DNA of 64,000 nt from Aggregatibacter actinomycetemcomitans DSM 8324 (GTDB taxonomy: Bacteria; Pseudomonadota; Gammaproteobacteria; Enterobacterales; Pasteurellaceae). The stretch's first letter is position 1. The number at the start of each line of letters is the position of its first letter. The stretch spans positions 1-64,000 of the forward strand of contig NZ_AQUU01000011.1 in the NCBI RefSeq assembly GCF_000372365.1, read 5' to 3'. Shown in pieces: positions 8,839-17,687 of the stretch. The notes under the pieces were generated by a model. That model searched no databases, had not been told where the DNA came from, and was given only the letters and a program-made list of their open reading frames with translations. The translations under genes and the position numbers were made by a program.

Positions 8839-10254
8839 CTAGGTTATATGCTTATAAATGTCCTGTGGTAAAAAATAATCCCTATTTTCGTAACGATAAT
8901 AGGCAACTTGATCAATTTTGATGATGTTCTTTCGTTTTGGCGTTTTAATTGTAATGTTGTGTAAACTATATAACACAACGGAAACTAGCTCCATTTGTTC
9001 TTTTTCAGTTAAATAAGCTTGTTTATAGAGTTCAATTAATCGCTGAGAACAATGTTTTTTAAGCTGTTTAGCTCTAATTTGCTGAATCAGTTTACGGTCG
9101 ATTTCAAGCTCTCGGTGGTACTCCGATTTTAAATGATTGATAAAGCCTGTTATAGCTGCCGTTTGACCTGATTTTTCCACAAGATACTGGTTTAGTTGGT
9201 CTTGTGTTGGGTAGTCCGTAATCTCGTTAGTACTGATTAAGTCTATCGCAGGCTGCAAGGCTAATCGTACTGATTTAAGTGAGGTTTTACCCTCATCACA
9301 TCGCCGTTGTAATTTCTGATAATAGCTTGCGATACAAGGTATAGATTCTTTAAGTTTGTTAAAAAGAGCCTGTATGCGTTCTAATTCCGCTAAATCATCT
9401 TTTAGCGTTTTATCAACGGCAACTTGATTCGTATCAAGCAACCAGCGTAATACAGTTAAATTGGCACGTAACCCATTTGGTTTAAAGTGTGTTACCAATT
9501 CCGCATAATCAGGAATTTTCTGCCAAATATCATCACAATCAATGAAGAAGCGCATAAAATCTGAGCCTTTACGCAAAGCAACGCCGATACCACACTTTCG
9601 CATATACCAGAAAATGAATTTCTTATAGGCGGTTTTTATTGCTTTATTGCGAAAGATATGAATATTCAACCGAATCATTTTGAATAACAGGGTTCGTCTT
9701 GCACAATCGGGGCAAACATTGCCATAGCCTGATGGCATTTCACCTTTGCATTTCGGGCAAGTTGAAAGTAACTGTTCGTCACATTTCTTGCACAACTGTT
9801 TCTCTTGGTTATGAACCTTACGATAACGACGACAATTCTTACAAGTTGCAAAAGTATATCGACGATAGCACTGCAAACAGACCGATTCATTCGTCACGGG
9901 TGAACGGTATCTATCGCGTGTCATTTTACCACATTCTGAGCATTCTATTTCCTCTCGAAAATAACGAGTGCAAGAACAACATACCGCACCGTAACGACTT
10001 ATCATACCGATTTCAAATGTACCAGCTTCTTTACCACAGCGTACACAATCCGTTAATTTTTCGCATTCAAGACAAAGTTTGCCATCACGGTGAATACGTT
10101 TGAGTTGTCCGCATCGCTTACAAGTTTTTTGTTTAAACCATTGTGCGTAGCAATTCGCGCAATAATATTCTTTTTGGAACTTGCGTGTTACTTGAGCTTT
10201 GCCACAAATAGAGCAACTATTTCTCTTTTGAGAACGGATCTTGGTGATTTTCAT
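8839..10254 (-). CDS. Zinc-ribbon-array protein of Tn7-like element (tniE position)
   Basis: A 471-aa protein whose first 200 residues hold about a dozen CxxC pairs forming six or so tandem zinc ribbons (CSICG, CANC, CKRCG, CLEC, CVRCG, CCSC, CSECG, CLQC, CKNC, CKKC, CPKC, CPDC). The remaining 270 residues are basic and helical without recognised motif. The start at 10254 is chosen because its ATG overlaps the TniQ stop codon as ATGA; a longer frame to 10290 exists. It is the last gene of the transposition operon, where AbaR-type elements carry tniE. A DNA- or target-binding role is likely but inferred. It does not visibly resemble Tn7 TnsE. Confidence 0.65.
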   Translation of the reverse strand: MKITKIRSQKRNSCSICGKAQVTRKFQKEYYCANCYAQWFKQKTCKRCGQLKRIHRDGKLCLECEKLTDCVRCGKEAGTFEIGMISRYGAVCCSCTRYFREEIECSECGKMTRDRYRSPVTNESVCLQCYRRYTFATCKNCRRYRKVHNQEKQLCKKCDEQLLSTCPKCKGEMPSGYGNVCPDCARRTLLFKMIRLNIHIFRNKAIKTAYKKFIFWYMRKCGIGVALRKGSDFMRFFIDCDDIWQKIPDYAELVTHFKPNGLRANLTVLRWLLDTNQVAVDKTLKDDLAELERIQALFNKLKESIPCIASYYQKLQRRCDEGKTSLKSVRLALQPAIDLISTNEITDYPTQDQLNQYLVEKSGQTAAITGFINHLKSEYHRELEIDRKLIQQIRAKQLKKHCSQRLIELYKQAYLTEKEQMELVSVVLYSLHNITIKTPKRKNIIKIDQVAYYRYENRDYFLPQDIYKHIT

Positions 10255-11369
10255 GCTGTGATTTTTAGCCGTCGTTTTAAGCGCTCCCATTGACGGTTTA
10301 GACTTAAAACAGAATCGGTCTTAGGTTTATTGGTTACTGTTTTACGGCTTACAGTTTTGCCTTCAGGTGCATATTTAAAGAGTATATCAAGCTCCATAGG
10401 ATACTTTTCAAAGTCGAACGCCTTTTGTGTTATACCGCTTTGTTGAATAGCTTGAATAAAATCCTTACTTGGTAATTTTAGAATTTTAATCGCGTTTACC
10501 AATAGATTCTTGCGCTCTTCAACAGGAAGCTGCTCAAATGCAAGGGCGGTTTTGGTTTGGCATATTTCCGCTTGAGAAATACCACATTCTTCCACAAATT
10601 TTGCAAAAGCGTGAGTAGATTTTACGACCGTAGCACGCCGAATAAGATTGATGAAGTAACGCAATATAGCAAAGTACACTTGTGCATTCACACGTTTCCT
10701 GAAACATTCACCTGAGTTAGTCATAAATACGTTATTAAGTGTTTCCATTGTTGCAATTTCTACTTCATTAAGCGGTGTTGTAACAACCTGTAATTTCTCA
10801 CCACATTGATGACAGTAATTTAAGTGTCGTTTTTCTGCGGAAAGCAAATGAGGTTGATACAGTTCGCCACAACAAGGGCATTTAGATTCAAGTAAAACTT
10901 GATGTTTCGAACAACCAAAATGCCACGCAAAACGCCATTCATTACGCAAATAAGGTGTTTCCCCTAAACAACAAGGACAATAAGATTGACCGACACGAAA
11001 AGTGCGATTACGCGAACCTCTTGAAATCACCCACTTCGCTTGACCTTTAATAAGGGTGCTTTCGCCATTAATCGGTCTCAATACGGAATAAAGCGAATGG
11101 TTGACTAAGTTTACCTGTTGATTAAACGATAACGCCCTAATATCTTCATAAATCTGCGGTGCAATCGGTTCAAACCCTCTATCTAAATCATATATCCATA
11201 GTCGCCACTTATCCCAATAAAATCCAGTAAATGTAATCGGCTCTGTACCACAATCTAAGGCGGCACGAATGAGCCACGAACTGATGCTTTCATTGAGGTA
11301 AAGCGGTGTTCGAATAATCCTTGATTTTATCCGATAATTTTTCGTAAGCCCTGCGTTGGTTGTACCCAT
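10251..11369 (-). CDS. tniQ: TniQ/TnsD-type target-site selection protein
   Basis: A 372-aa protein with the TniQ start (RTPLYLNESISSWLIRAA), then the zinc-binding block YCPCCLGETPYLRNEWR, a tryptophan-rich WHFGCSKHQVLLESKCPCCG, and the second pair CHQCGEKL. TniQ/TnsD proteins bind a specific chromosomal site and recruit the TnsC ATPase. The element sits in comM, so this protein would be the comM-recognising factor; that link is inferred. Its start overlaps the TnsC gene by 43 nt and its end overlaps the zinc-ribbon gene, so the operon is compact. Confidence 0.85.
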   Translation of the reverse strand: MGTTNAGLTKNYRIKSRIIRTPLYLNESISSWLIRAALDCGTEPITFTGFYWDKWRLWIYDLDRGFEPIAPQIYEDIRALSFNQQVNLVNHSLYSVLRPINGESTLIKGQAKWVISRGSRNRTFRVGQSYCPCCLGETPYLRNEWRFAWHFGCSKHQVLLESKCPCCGELYQPHLLSAEKRHLNYCHQCGEKLQVVTTPLNEVEIATMETLNNVFMTNSGECFRKRVNAQVYFAILRYFINLIRRATVVKSTHAFAKFVEECGISQAEICQTKTALAFEQLPVEERKNLLVNAIKILKLPSKDFIQAIQQSGITQKAFDFEKYPMELDILFKYAPEGKTVSRKTVTNKPKTDSVLSLNRQWERLKRRLKITA

Positions 11370-12220
11370 GAATTATGCTCGATAATATCTAATGTAATTT
11401 GCTCTGTTCCTGTTGTAATCGCTTCAATGGCGCACGCGGTTAATAAACGATGTACATTCCCTAAATTACCCCCTGAAATCGTATGAATTTTTGTCGCTAA
11501 CTCTGGCGATTGTAGATTAGAGCATTTTTTCAATGGCAAAATACCTTGAAATTGGAAGAGTAATTTTTGAAAATCCTTATCTAATTTCCATGTTGGCAAC
11601 TCTGCTACATCAAAACGACTGGCGTGTTGCGGATCGGTGTGTAAAACACGAATTGCATCTTTTGTGCCTACGCCTACAATCGGAATCTGCAACTCATTAC
11701 ATAGCATCTTAATCGCATTCATCACTTGGCGTTGCAAACGCGGCGTCCCCACAAGCAACGAATGGAATTCGTCAATAATCAGCATTTTCACCTTGTACTC
11801 ACGGAATAAGTGAATCGTCTGATAACGCAATTTAGCTACGCTATCCGTTGGTCGATATGGAACATAAAAACGCTCCAGTAACGAGATATAAAGCTCTTTT
11901 TCATTTGCACTCGGCGGTGCTTCTGCCAAAATAATGGGGCGTATACCGTCCGACTGGCTGTCCACGAAAGGTATGCCGTACAAATCATAAAAGTGTCGAA
12001 TAAGCGTCGTTTTACCATTGTTAGAATCACCGACTACCAACAAATTGAACATGCGAGGGCGTTTCGGCTTATTCATTAAGGAAACCAAATTATCAATGAT
12101 CTTATTTGCAACGGCATAACCTACCCAACGTGGTTCATCTAAAAACTCAATCCGTTCCTGATTGCTTGCAATCACTAAATGACGGAATTTTTCGTGAACA
12201 TACTCATATTGTTTTTCCAT
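11327..12220 (-). CDS. tniB: TnsC/TniB AAA+ transposition regulator
   Basis: A 297-aa ATPase with Walker A LLVVGDSNNGKTTLIRHF near residues 60-75, Walker B KMLIIDEFHSLLVG, and a sensor-like stretch IPIVGVGTKDAIRVL. TnsC/TniB forms filaments on target DNA and passes the target signal to TnsB. The start ATG overlaps the last base of the TnsB stop codon (TAATG), showing translational coupling. All key nucleotide-binding residues appear present. Confidence 0.88.
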   Translation of the reverse strand: MEKQYEYVHEKFRHLVIASNQERIEFLDEPRWVGYAVANKIIDNLVSLMNKPKRPRMFNLLVVGDSNNGKTTLIRHFYDLYGIPFVDSQSDGIRPIILAEAPPSANEKELYISLLERFYVPYRPTDSVAKLRYQTIHLFREYKVKMLIIDEFHSLLVGTPRLQRQVMNAIKMLCNELQIPIVGVGTKDAIRVLHTDPQHASRFDVAELPTWKLDKDFQKLLFQFQGILPLKKCSNLQSPELATKIHTISGGNLGNVHRLLTACAIEAITTGTEQITLDIIEHNSWVQPTQGLRKIIG

Positions 12221-14139
12221 TATTCAATATCTCCAAACGTGAAATCATTATCTAAAAGCAAGTTAGAAGCAGGTGTTTTGACTGTTTCTGTTGGTTTGCT
12301 TTCGGGTAAACTTGTTGGGATCACTACCTTACTTTTCGCGTGGACTTTCTGCCGTTGAGCCTGTCTCCGAGCTTTCTTCGTCCGCTGTGCAGACTGTTCA
12401 ACCAATTCACGCATTTCAGTTAATGCATCGTGGATCTGCTGCGAGTGAATGAGTTTTTCATCTTTATCTTTCAAGAAATGACGAACTTGTTTGTATTCCC
12501 AAATGCTCATATCAGGTAAAGACTGGTCGGCAAACGGAATCGGGAAATAATGTTTCAACTTCGGATCATAGAACCAAATCTTGCCGATATTACGAGGATC
12601 TCGACGGAATAAAAATTCCTTGCTCTTACCGTTTTCATCGGAATCATTGATGTACATATTGAGTGCCACATCGTAGTAACGTAAACCATCAATCGTTACG
12701 CCATTATGCTGAATAGTTCGTTTTTCGCTTGGTAAGAAATCGAGTAATAACGTTTGTTCATCAACAGGCATTTGCGGATAACCACAACCGACATGATCTT
12801 TATCACCAAAAATCCCCAATCGCCATTTTTGAACAGGCGACATACCTAGCGCAGAGTGGGTGCGTTTGTGATACACGTTTACAATATAGTTAATCAGCCA
12901 CGTTTCAAATTCATCTAAGGTCATTACCGCTTCTGCTTCCGATTGATAGGTATCTTTCTCTTTCGTATTTGAGAATGTTGTACCACTCAAACCGTGAACT
13001 TCTTTCATAAACGTACCGATTACACGCTCAATGTGTCCGCCAAATTCAGGACGACCAACAGGGCGGAACTCAAGGGCAATACCGTGTGCCTCACAAGATT
13101 TGGATAAATCCAATGAACGGAAGTCTGCTCCATTATCCACGTGGATTTTATTCGGATAACCGAATACCGCCCATTCACCTTTTACATTATGATCTAGTAA
13201 TAGGCGTTCTTTCGGCAAAATGCTGCGAGCAATACACATTGCAACCGATGTTACCGACGGTGCATCAAGTGATAGATAGTACCCAGTAATCATTCGGCTA
13301 TATACATCCATTGCCAACGTTAGGTAAGGTCTGCCAATCGGCTTACGATACTGGTTATCTACAATAATTAAATCAACAGGCGTATGGTCGATTTGAATAA
13401 CACTTAAAGGAAAATCTACGTTAGGGAAACTGTTTGGCTTCGGCGTAAATTTATTTTTCGCTTTCTCTTTCTGCCCGCGTTTACGCAATCTTTCTTCTTC
13501 TGAAATACGCAAAATACGTTGTCGGATTGTGCGACGGCTTGGGCTATCAAGCCCTTTTTGACTGGCGACACGCTGCACTTCACGGATCGTCTGCTCAATC
13601 GTTGGGCGTTGTTTATGTAGATAAAACTCATTGATAACCGCTGTCACCAACTCATCTTGTTCTTTGCTTAAACGCGAATTACCTTCCGCCCAGCCACGCT
13701 TACGACTGACTAAACCAGCGATAGAGCCGAGAGAGTTGTAAGCTTGAATCCAACGATATAAACTTCGATCACTCACTCCAACTTCTTTTGCTCGTTCTTT
13801 TACAGAAGCAGGGCAATGTTGTTCATAATTAAGCAACGGCTTAATCATTTCGTATTTTTCTAACGCTTTTTCCCAGTATTCATCGCTGATTGCGATTAAA
13901 TCAACAGAAACATCTTCGCGTTCATTCACTTTTAAATTCTCAAGCTGATGAATACTGGAAATTTTACTTTGGCGAGTATGAAGATTTCGGATCATCACTT
14001 GTGCATCTTCATCTAAATACTCAATCAGTTCATATTGTTCGCCATCTTCACGATTTACATAAACGTTGCCTTTTTGCAAAATGAGACGACCACGCTCTAA
14101 TCGACCGTGATAGCGAGGATGAATAAATCCTTTAGTCAT
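12220..14139 (-). CDS. tniA: TnsB/TniA DDE transposase
   Basis: A 639-aa transposase with N-terminal helix-turn-helix segments (VKERAKEVGVSDRSLYRWIQ) and a retroviral-integrase-like core: first Asp in VIQIDHTPVD, second in KIHVDNGADF, and Glu in GHIERVIGTFMKEVHG. The Mu-type beta-barrel follows, then a basic tail that in this family contacts TnsC. TnsB cuts the 3' ends and joins them to the target. The start at 14139 is preferred: GGGGGT lies upstream and it overlaps the TnsA stop by 8 nt. A longer frame to 14181 is possible. The catalytic triad looks intact. Confidence 0.9.
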   Translation of the reverse strand: MTKGFIHPRYHGRLERGRLILQKGNVYVNREDGEQYELIEYLDEDAQVMIRNLHTRQSKISSIHQLENLKVNEREDVSVDLIAISDEYWEKALEKYEMIKPLLNYEQHCPASVKERAKEVGVSDRSLYRWIQAYNSLGSIAGLVSRKRGWAEGNSRLSKEQDELVTAVINEFYLHKQRPTIEQTIREVQRVASQKGLDSPSRRTIRQRILRISEEERLRKRGQKEKAKNKFTPKPNSFPNVDFPLSVIQIDHTPVDLIIVDNQYRKPIGRPYLTLAMDVYSRMITGYYLSLDAPSVTSVAMCIARSILPKERLLLDHNVKGEWAVFGYPNKIHVDNGADFRSLDLSKSCEAHGIALEFRPVGRPEFGGHIERVIGTFMKEVHGLSGTTFSNTKEKDTYQSEAEAVMTLDEFETWLINYIVNVYHKRTHSALGMSPVQKWRLGIFGDKDHVGCGYPQMPVDEQTLLLDFLPSEKRTIQHNGVTIDGLRYYDVALNMYINDSDENGKSKEFLFRRDPRNIGKIWFYDPKLKHYFPIPFADQSLPDMSIWEYKQVRHFLKDKDEKLIHSQQIHDALTEMRELVEQSAQRTKKARRQAQRQKVHAKSKVVIPTSLPESKPTETVKTPASNLLLDNDFTFGDIE

Positions 14140-14794
14140 TTGAATACCCCCAAACTTCGGTAAATTCAGATAATGGTTCAAACCAGTTGCAAGTAAGCTG
14201 CTTGGTTGCTAATAAGTGATATATAATCTGTAACCCTTTGGTTCGATAAAGTGAACCTGTAAAAAGGCGAGAGAGCAGAAAATCTATCGTGGTACCACCG
14301 TGTAACTTAACTTGAGTAAGTATCGCTCCAATATCTTCAGGATCGCACTGTAATCGTTTGTAACGTTGAACCGCGTTAATGTTGAATAACGCAAGGTGAC
14401 GAATTCTATCTTCATCATAAATATGGAAGATGCACTTGTTCTTTTTGCTGAATGCCATTGCCGCTTTCCATTTTTCTTTCCAATCACGCCAATGTTCCTG
14501 CCATTTTGATTTCGGTTTTACTTCAATCAAAAGCGATGGTCGTCCATCATTGAAGCGAATAAAGAAATCAGGCGTGTAAGGATAAGTCATTCTATTTTTC
14601 ACAAACAGAATGCGAACAGGTTGAGAAATGATTTCCTCTACCGCAGGCATATAAGTAAAATAAAGCAAGAGATCTCGCTCAAGCGTAGATTCGTAAGGAA
14701 TGCTTACTCCATCTTTAAAAGGGAGTAAACCTGATACGCTAAGGCGTGTTGGTTTGATCTTACGAACCTGTTGGAAAATGGGTTCTGTTTTCAT
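14132..14794 (-). CDS. tnsA: TnsA-type endonuclease subunit
   Basis: A 220-aa protein with the restriction-endonuclease-like core of TnsA: YESTLERDLLLYF (catalytic Glu), then YTPDFFIRF (Asp) and LLIEVKPKSKWQEHW (Glu and Lys). TnsA cuts the 5' ends of the element, giving cut-and-paste transposition with TnsB. It is the first gene of the operon, with its start 160 bp from the transposon terminus, so the operon promoter lies within the end sequence. AAAGG stands ten bases before the ATG. Confidence 0.88.
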   Translation of the reverse strand: MKTEPIFQQVRKIKPTRLSVSGLLPFKDGVSIPYESTLERDLLLYFTYMPAVEEIISQPVRILFVKNRMTYPYTPDFFIRFNDGRPSLLIEVKPKSKWQEHWRDWKEKWKAAMAFSKKNKCIFHIYDEDRIRHLALFNINAVQRYKRLQCDPEDIGAILTQVKLHGGTTIDFLLSRLFTGSLYRTKGLQIIYHLLATKQLTCNWFEPLSEFTEVWGYSND

Positions 14795-14830
14795 GAATAA
14801 TTTGACCTTTATTGGTATCTTTTAATATAT

Positions 14831-14950
14831 TTTGACAGCTATTTGTAGCTTTTGTGCCATTAAATAGTATCTTCTAAGGGTAAAAAAATAGGCTAAAGCC
14901 TTATTCTATCGTTCTAAGTTTTGCCGATTATGCCACTTATTTGTAACTTT
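14831..14950 (-). repeat. Transposon right end with TnsB-binding-like repeats
   Basis: Read inward on the minus strand, AAAGTTACAAATAAGTGGCA at the tip (about 14928-14950) recurs as AAAGCTACAAATAGCTGTCA at about 14831-14853. A weaker overlapping copy (ATTTAATGGCACAA) lies near 14855-14868. Tn7-type ends carry several such TnsB sites of about 20 bp. Confidence 0.65.
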
Positions 14951-14954
14951 GACA

Positions 14955-14959
14955 GCGGC
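14955..14959. repeat. Probable 5-bp target site duplication in comM
   Basis: GCGGC directly follows the ACA terminus and restores the comM Gly-Gly codons before ACG ATC CCC (Thr-Ile-Pro). From memory, AbaR insertions in Acinetobacter comM duplicate ACCGC, whose complement GCGGT is the same codon position. The second copy was not found in the window. Confidence 0.6.
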
Positions 14960-15634
14960 ACGATCCCCAAACCGGGCGAAATTTCCCTCGCTCACAATGG
15001 CGTGCTTTTCTTAGATGATTTGCCCGAATTTGAACGCAAAGTGCTGGACGCGCTGCGTCAACCATTGGAAAGTGGCGAAATTATTATTTCCCGCGCCAAC
15101 GCCAAGATTCAATTTCCGGCAAAATTTCAACTGATTGCCGCGATGAATCCCAGCCCGACAGGGCATTATCAAGGCACGCATAATCGCACCTCACCACAAC
15201 AAGTTATGCGTTATCTGAATCGGTTATCCGGCCCTTTTTTAGATCGCTTCGATTTATCCATTGAAGTGCCCTTATTACCACAAGGCAGCTTACAAAATAG
15301 CGGCGATCGTGGCGAATCCAGCGCAACGGTGCGAGAAAAAGTCCTGAAAACCCGTGCCATTCAACTTCAGCGCGCCGGCAAAATTAATGCCCATTTAAAT
15401 AGCAAAAAAATCGAACGGGACTGCAAACTAACCGACAAAGACGCACAGTTCCTGGAAAATGCCCTGACTAAACTGGGGCTTTCCGTACGAGCGTACCACC
15501 GCATACTGAAAGTGTCCCGCACCATTGCCGATTTAGATGGAGAACAACACATCAACCAGCGCCATCTGGCCGAAGCTCTGGGTTATCGGGCAATGGACAG
15601 GTTGTTGCAAAAATTGGCGAAAAACTCGGCGTAA
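14955..15634 (+). pseudogene. comM: comM (YifB-type AAA+ helicase), C-terminal half only
   Basis: From the transposon edge the frame reads GTIPKPGEISLAHNGVLFLD, the Walker B region of ComM/YifB Mg-chelatase-like proteins. It then has NPSPTGHYQG, the arginine-finger stretch NRLSGPFLDRFDL, and the C-terminal helicase lid to the natural stop. ComM is about 505 aa; about 225 remain. The N-terminal Lon-like domain and Walker A are absent from the window. ComM promotes integration of taken-up DNA during natural transformation, so recombination of incoming DNA should be impaired even though uptake signals abound. A chance start at 14921 lies in the transposon end and is not native. Confidence 0.9.
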
Positions 15635-15645
15635 TGCGCAAAATT

Positions 15646-16473
15646 TTAAGGCACACCACGCAGTAAGGGCACATTTTCATAAGGTGGGACGGAAGTCGGT
15701 GCAGCGGCTTCACTAAATAAGAAAATAAACGGTTTCGGCGGAATAACCTTTTCATTACGCCATAAACTGCCCATAGAGACCAACTGCACATCCGACGGCA
15801 GGTTTATAATGCCGGCTTGCAAGACGGCAATGGTATTCTTACGCGGATGCCCGATAGCAATGGCAGTGCCGTGCTTTTGCGCGTATTGTACGGCGGCGCG
15901 AAACTGACGTTGCACGTCGGCGAGATCATTGCTGTCATCTAAAAAAATATGTCTATCCAACGCCAGCACGCCCTGCGCTTTGGCAATTTTACCCGCCACA
16001 CTGCGCCCGATGGTACGGCTGTCCAGAAAAAATAAATGACGCTCTCGAAGTGCGGTCATTAATTTGGTCATTAACGGCACATCCGCCGTGGCGGCGCTAC
16101 CCATGTGGTTATTCATACCAATGGCGTGAGATACAATCTTTTTTGCCGTTTGTACACGATGATTCACTTCCTCCTGGTTCATGCCTAAATGCAAACCGCC
16201 GCCTTCAATTTTCATTTTGCTGACAGTTTCCATAGGCATGTGAATCAAAATGTCGCGCCCCTGCTGGTGTGCCTGTTGGTTGCGCTGTTTGGCATAAGGC
16301 GCAGCGGGAATAATTGCTACGGAAACCGCTTTCGGCAAAGCAAGAATTTGTGCATCTTCTTTCGGGTGATAGCCCAAATCATCAATCACAATGGCAAGTT
16401 TGGCAGAATAAGCAACCGGCAACCATAGAAGTGCGGTAAGAAAAATCAGCGTTTTTACGCTCATCAATTTCAT
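15646..16473 (-). CDS. yibQ: Divergent polysaccharide deacetylase family protein YibQ
   Basis: A 275-aa secreted protein starting MKLMSVKTLIFLTALLWLPVAYSA (signal peptide), then KLAIVIDDLGYHPKEDAQIL with the DD of this family, HMPMETVSKM, and NNHMGSAAT. It belongs to the divergent polysaccharide deacetylase group; the exact enzymatic role is unknown. The start at 16473 is chosen because its ATG overlaps the envC stop as ATGA. The envC-yibQ pairing is the same as in enterobacteria and points to a cell-wall role. Confidence 0.85.
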   Translation of the reverse strand: MKLMSVKTLIFLTALLWLPVAYSAKLAIVIDDLGYHPKEDAQILALPKAVSVAIIPAAPYAKQRNQQAHQQGRDILIHMPMETVSKMKIEGGGLHLGMNQEEVNHRVQTAKKIVSHAIGMNNHMGSAATADVPLMTKLMTALRERHLFFLDSRTIGRSVAGKIAKAQGVLALDRHIFLDDSNDLADVQRQFRAAVQYAQKHGTAIAIGHPRKNTIAVLQAGIINLPSDVQLVSMGSLWRNEKVIPPKPFIFLFSEAAAPTSVPPYENVPLLRGVP

Positions 16474-17687
16474 CGTAACCAACCTACCGGATTGACCGCA
16501 ACGCCCTTGCGACGAATTTCAAAATACAGTGCAGTTTTTGACTGCCCGCCACTGCTCCCCACTTCGCCGATTTTTTGTCCGGCTTTCACCAACTGCCCTT
16601 CTTTCACCGCCAGGGATTGATTATACCCATACAAACTTAAATCGCTGTCGCCATGTTTCACAATCACCATCAAGCCATAGCCCTGCAACCAGTTGGCTAA
16701 AATCACCCGCCCGTCGGCAATGGCTTTTACCGGCGTGCCGCTGCCGGCGGCAATGACGATGCCTTTCCAGCGGAGTTCGCCCATTTGGGTCGAACCAAAG
16801 CGGTTGACAACTTTGCCCGCCACCGGAAAACCATATTGTTTCTGCGGTGCGCCTAAGCCCGACGTGCTGCTTAACAAACGTTTTTCCTGCTCCGTCGGCT
16901 TGTACGGTTTATGGGTTTTGGTCTCCTCCGCCCGTTGTTTTTGCGCCAACGCTTCGCGCTCACGTTGCTCTTGTTGTTTCACCGCCTGTTCCGCCCGTTG
17001 AATTTCCTGACGCAAAGCGTTTTCATTGGCTTTCAGTGCTTCCAGCTTGCTTTCGTCACGGGTCAGATTATGATTGAGCTGACTCAAAGTCGATTGGCGC
17101 TCCTGCTGAACTTTCTGCAATGCCTGCTGTTGCTTTTTCTGATCCGCAAGCTGCGATTGTTGGGTTTTCTGTTGCTCGGCGATAGCTTCTTTTTGTTTCT
17201 CCAACTGCGCCCGGGTATCCTGTAACTCTGCAATGAGCTTCATGCGCGCCCGATTCAAATGGGCGTAATACGCTTTCATACGCTCCGCATTTTGCCCCTT
17301 ATCGGACAATATCCGCTCCGCCACGGAAGGATTGACGCCGGAACGATAAGCAGCATCCAACTGCTTCGCCAGTTTCGCTTTTTGTTCTTTTTCCTGCTTT
17401 TGTAATTGCTTGATTTGCTTATCGGTATCGCTAATATTTTTACGGATTGCTTTCAAATCCGATTCCGTTTGACGCAACTGCCCGATCACGTTATTGATTT
17501 GGTTTTCTTGTGTTTTCAGAGTGGATTGCAACTTTTGTTGCTCGGCTTTCTGCGAAGCAATTTTTTGTTCCTGTTGCTTAATCTGCTGGTGGATTTTCGA
17601 CAAATCCTGCTGCGCGGCAAAAACGGAAGGCGCGGCACATAAAAGTGCGGTGAAAATTCCAAGTGTTTTTATACGTACTCTGCCCAC
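16470..17687 (-). CDS. envC: Murein hydrolase activator EnvC
   Basis: A 405-aa periplasmic protein: signal peptide (VRIKTLGIFTALLCAAPSVFA), two long coiled coils rich in Gln, Lys and Glu (about residues 25-260), and a C-terminal LytM domain (YGFPVAGKVVNRFG ... GIVIAAGSGTPVKAIADGRV ... VIVKHGDSDLSLYGY). The His residues needed for metal in active LytM enzymes are partly absent (SLYGYN), as expected for an activator of the AmiA/AmiB amidases rather than an enzyme. The start is taken as GTG at 17685-17687, nine bases after AGGAGG (17697-17702). The open frame extends upstream to 17855 but without a ribosome site. Confidence 0.88.
   Translation of the reverse strand: MGRVRIKTLGIFTALLCAAPSVFAAQQDLSKIHQQIKQQEQKIASQKAEQQKLQSTLKTQENQINNVIGQLRQTESDLKAIRKNISDTDKQIKQLQKQEKEQKAKLAKQLDAAYRSGVNPSVAERILSDKGQNAERMKAYYAHLNRARMKLIAELQDTRAQLEKQKEAIAEQQKTQQSQLADQKKQQQALQKVQQERQSTLSQLNHNLTRDESKLEALKANENALRQEIQRAEQAVKQQEQREREALAQKQRAEETKTHKPYKPTEQEKRLLSSTSGLGAPQKQYGFPVAGKVVNRFGSTQMGELRWKGIVIAAGSGTPVKAIADGRVILANWLQGYGLMVIVKHGDSDLSLYGYNQSLAVKEGQLVKAGQKIGEVGSSGGQSKTALYFEIRRKGVAVNPVGWLR

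Larger units (their letters stand above)
8839..14954 (-). mobile_element. Tn7-like transposon module inserted in comM (left limit not found)
   Basis: Five minus-strand genes in overlapping order encode TnsA, TnsB, TnsC/TniB, TniQ and a zinc-ribbon protein. The right terminus is ...TTTGACA at 14948-14954, that is TGTCAAA read inward, the TGT/ACA terminus of Tn7-type elements. It abuts comM codons that continue in frame. The gene order (tniC-tniA-tniB-tniD-tniE in Acinetobacter naming) and the position in comM match the AbaR/Tn6022 family. The start given is the outermost module gene. No left end and no first half of comM was seen between 1 and 8839, so the element may extend beyond the window or have been rearranged. 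Confidence 0.8.

Noticed and set aside
14921-14954. ATG-started comM frame beginning inside the transposon end
   Set aside because: The first dozen codons are transposon DNA and do not match ComM; the native gene is truncated at 14955.
16529-17642. Several plus-strand frames opposite envC, Leu/Phe-rich
   Set aside because: They are antisense images of Gln/Lys-rich coiled-coil codons and do not resemble membrane proteins.
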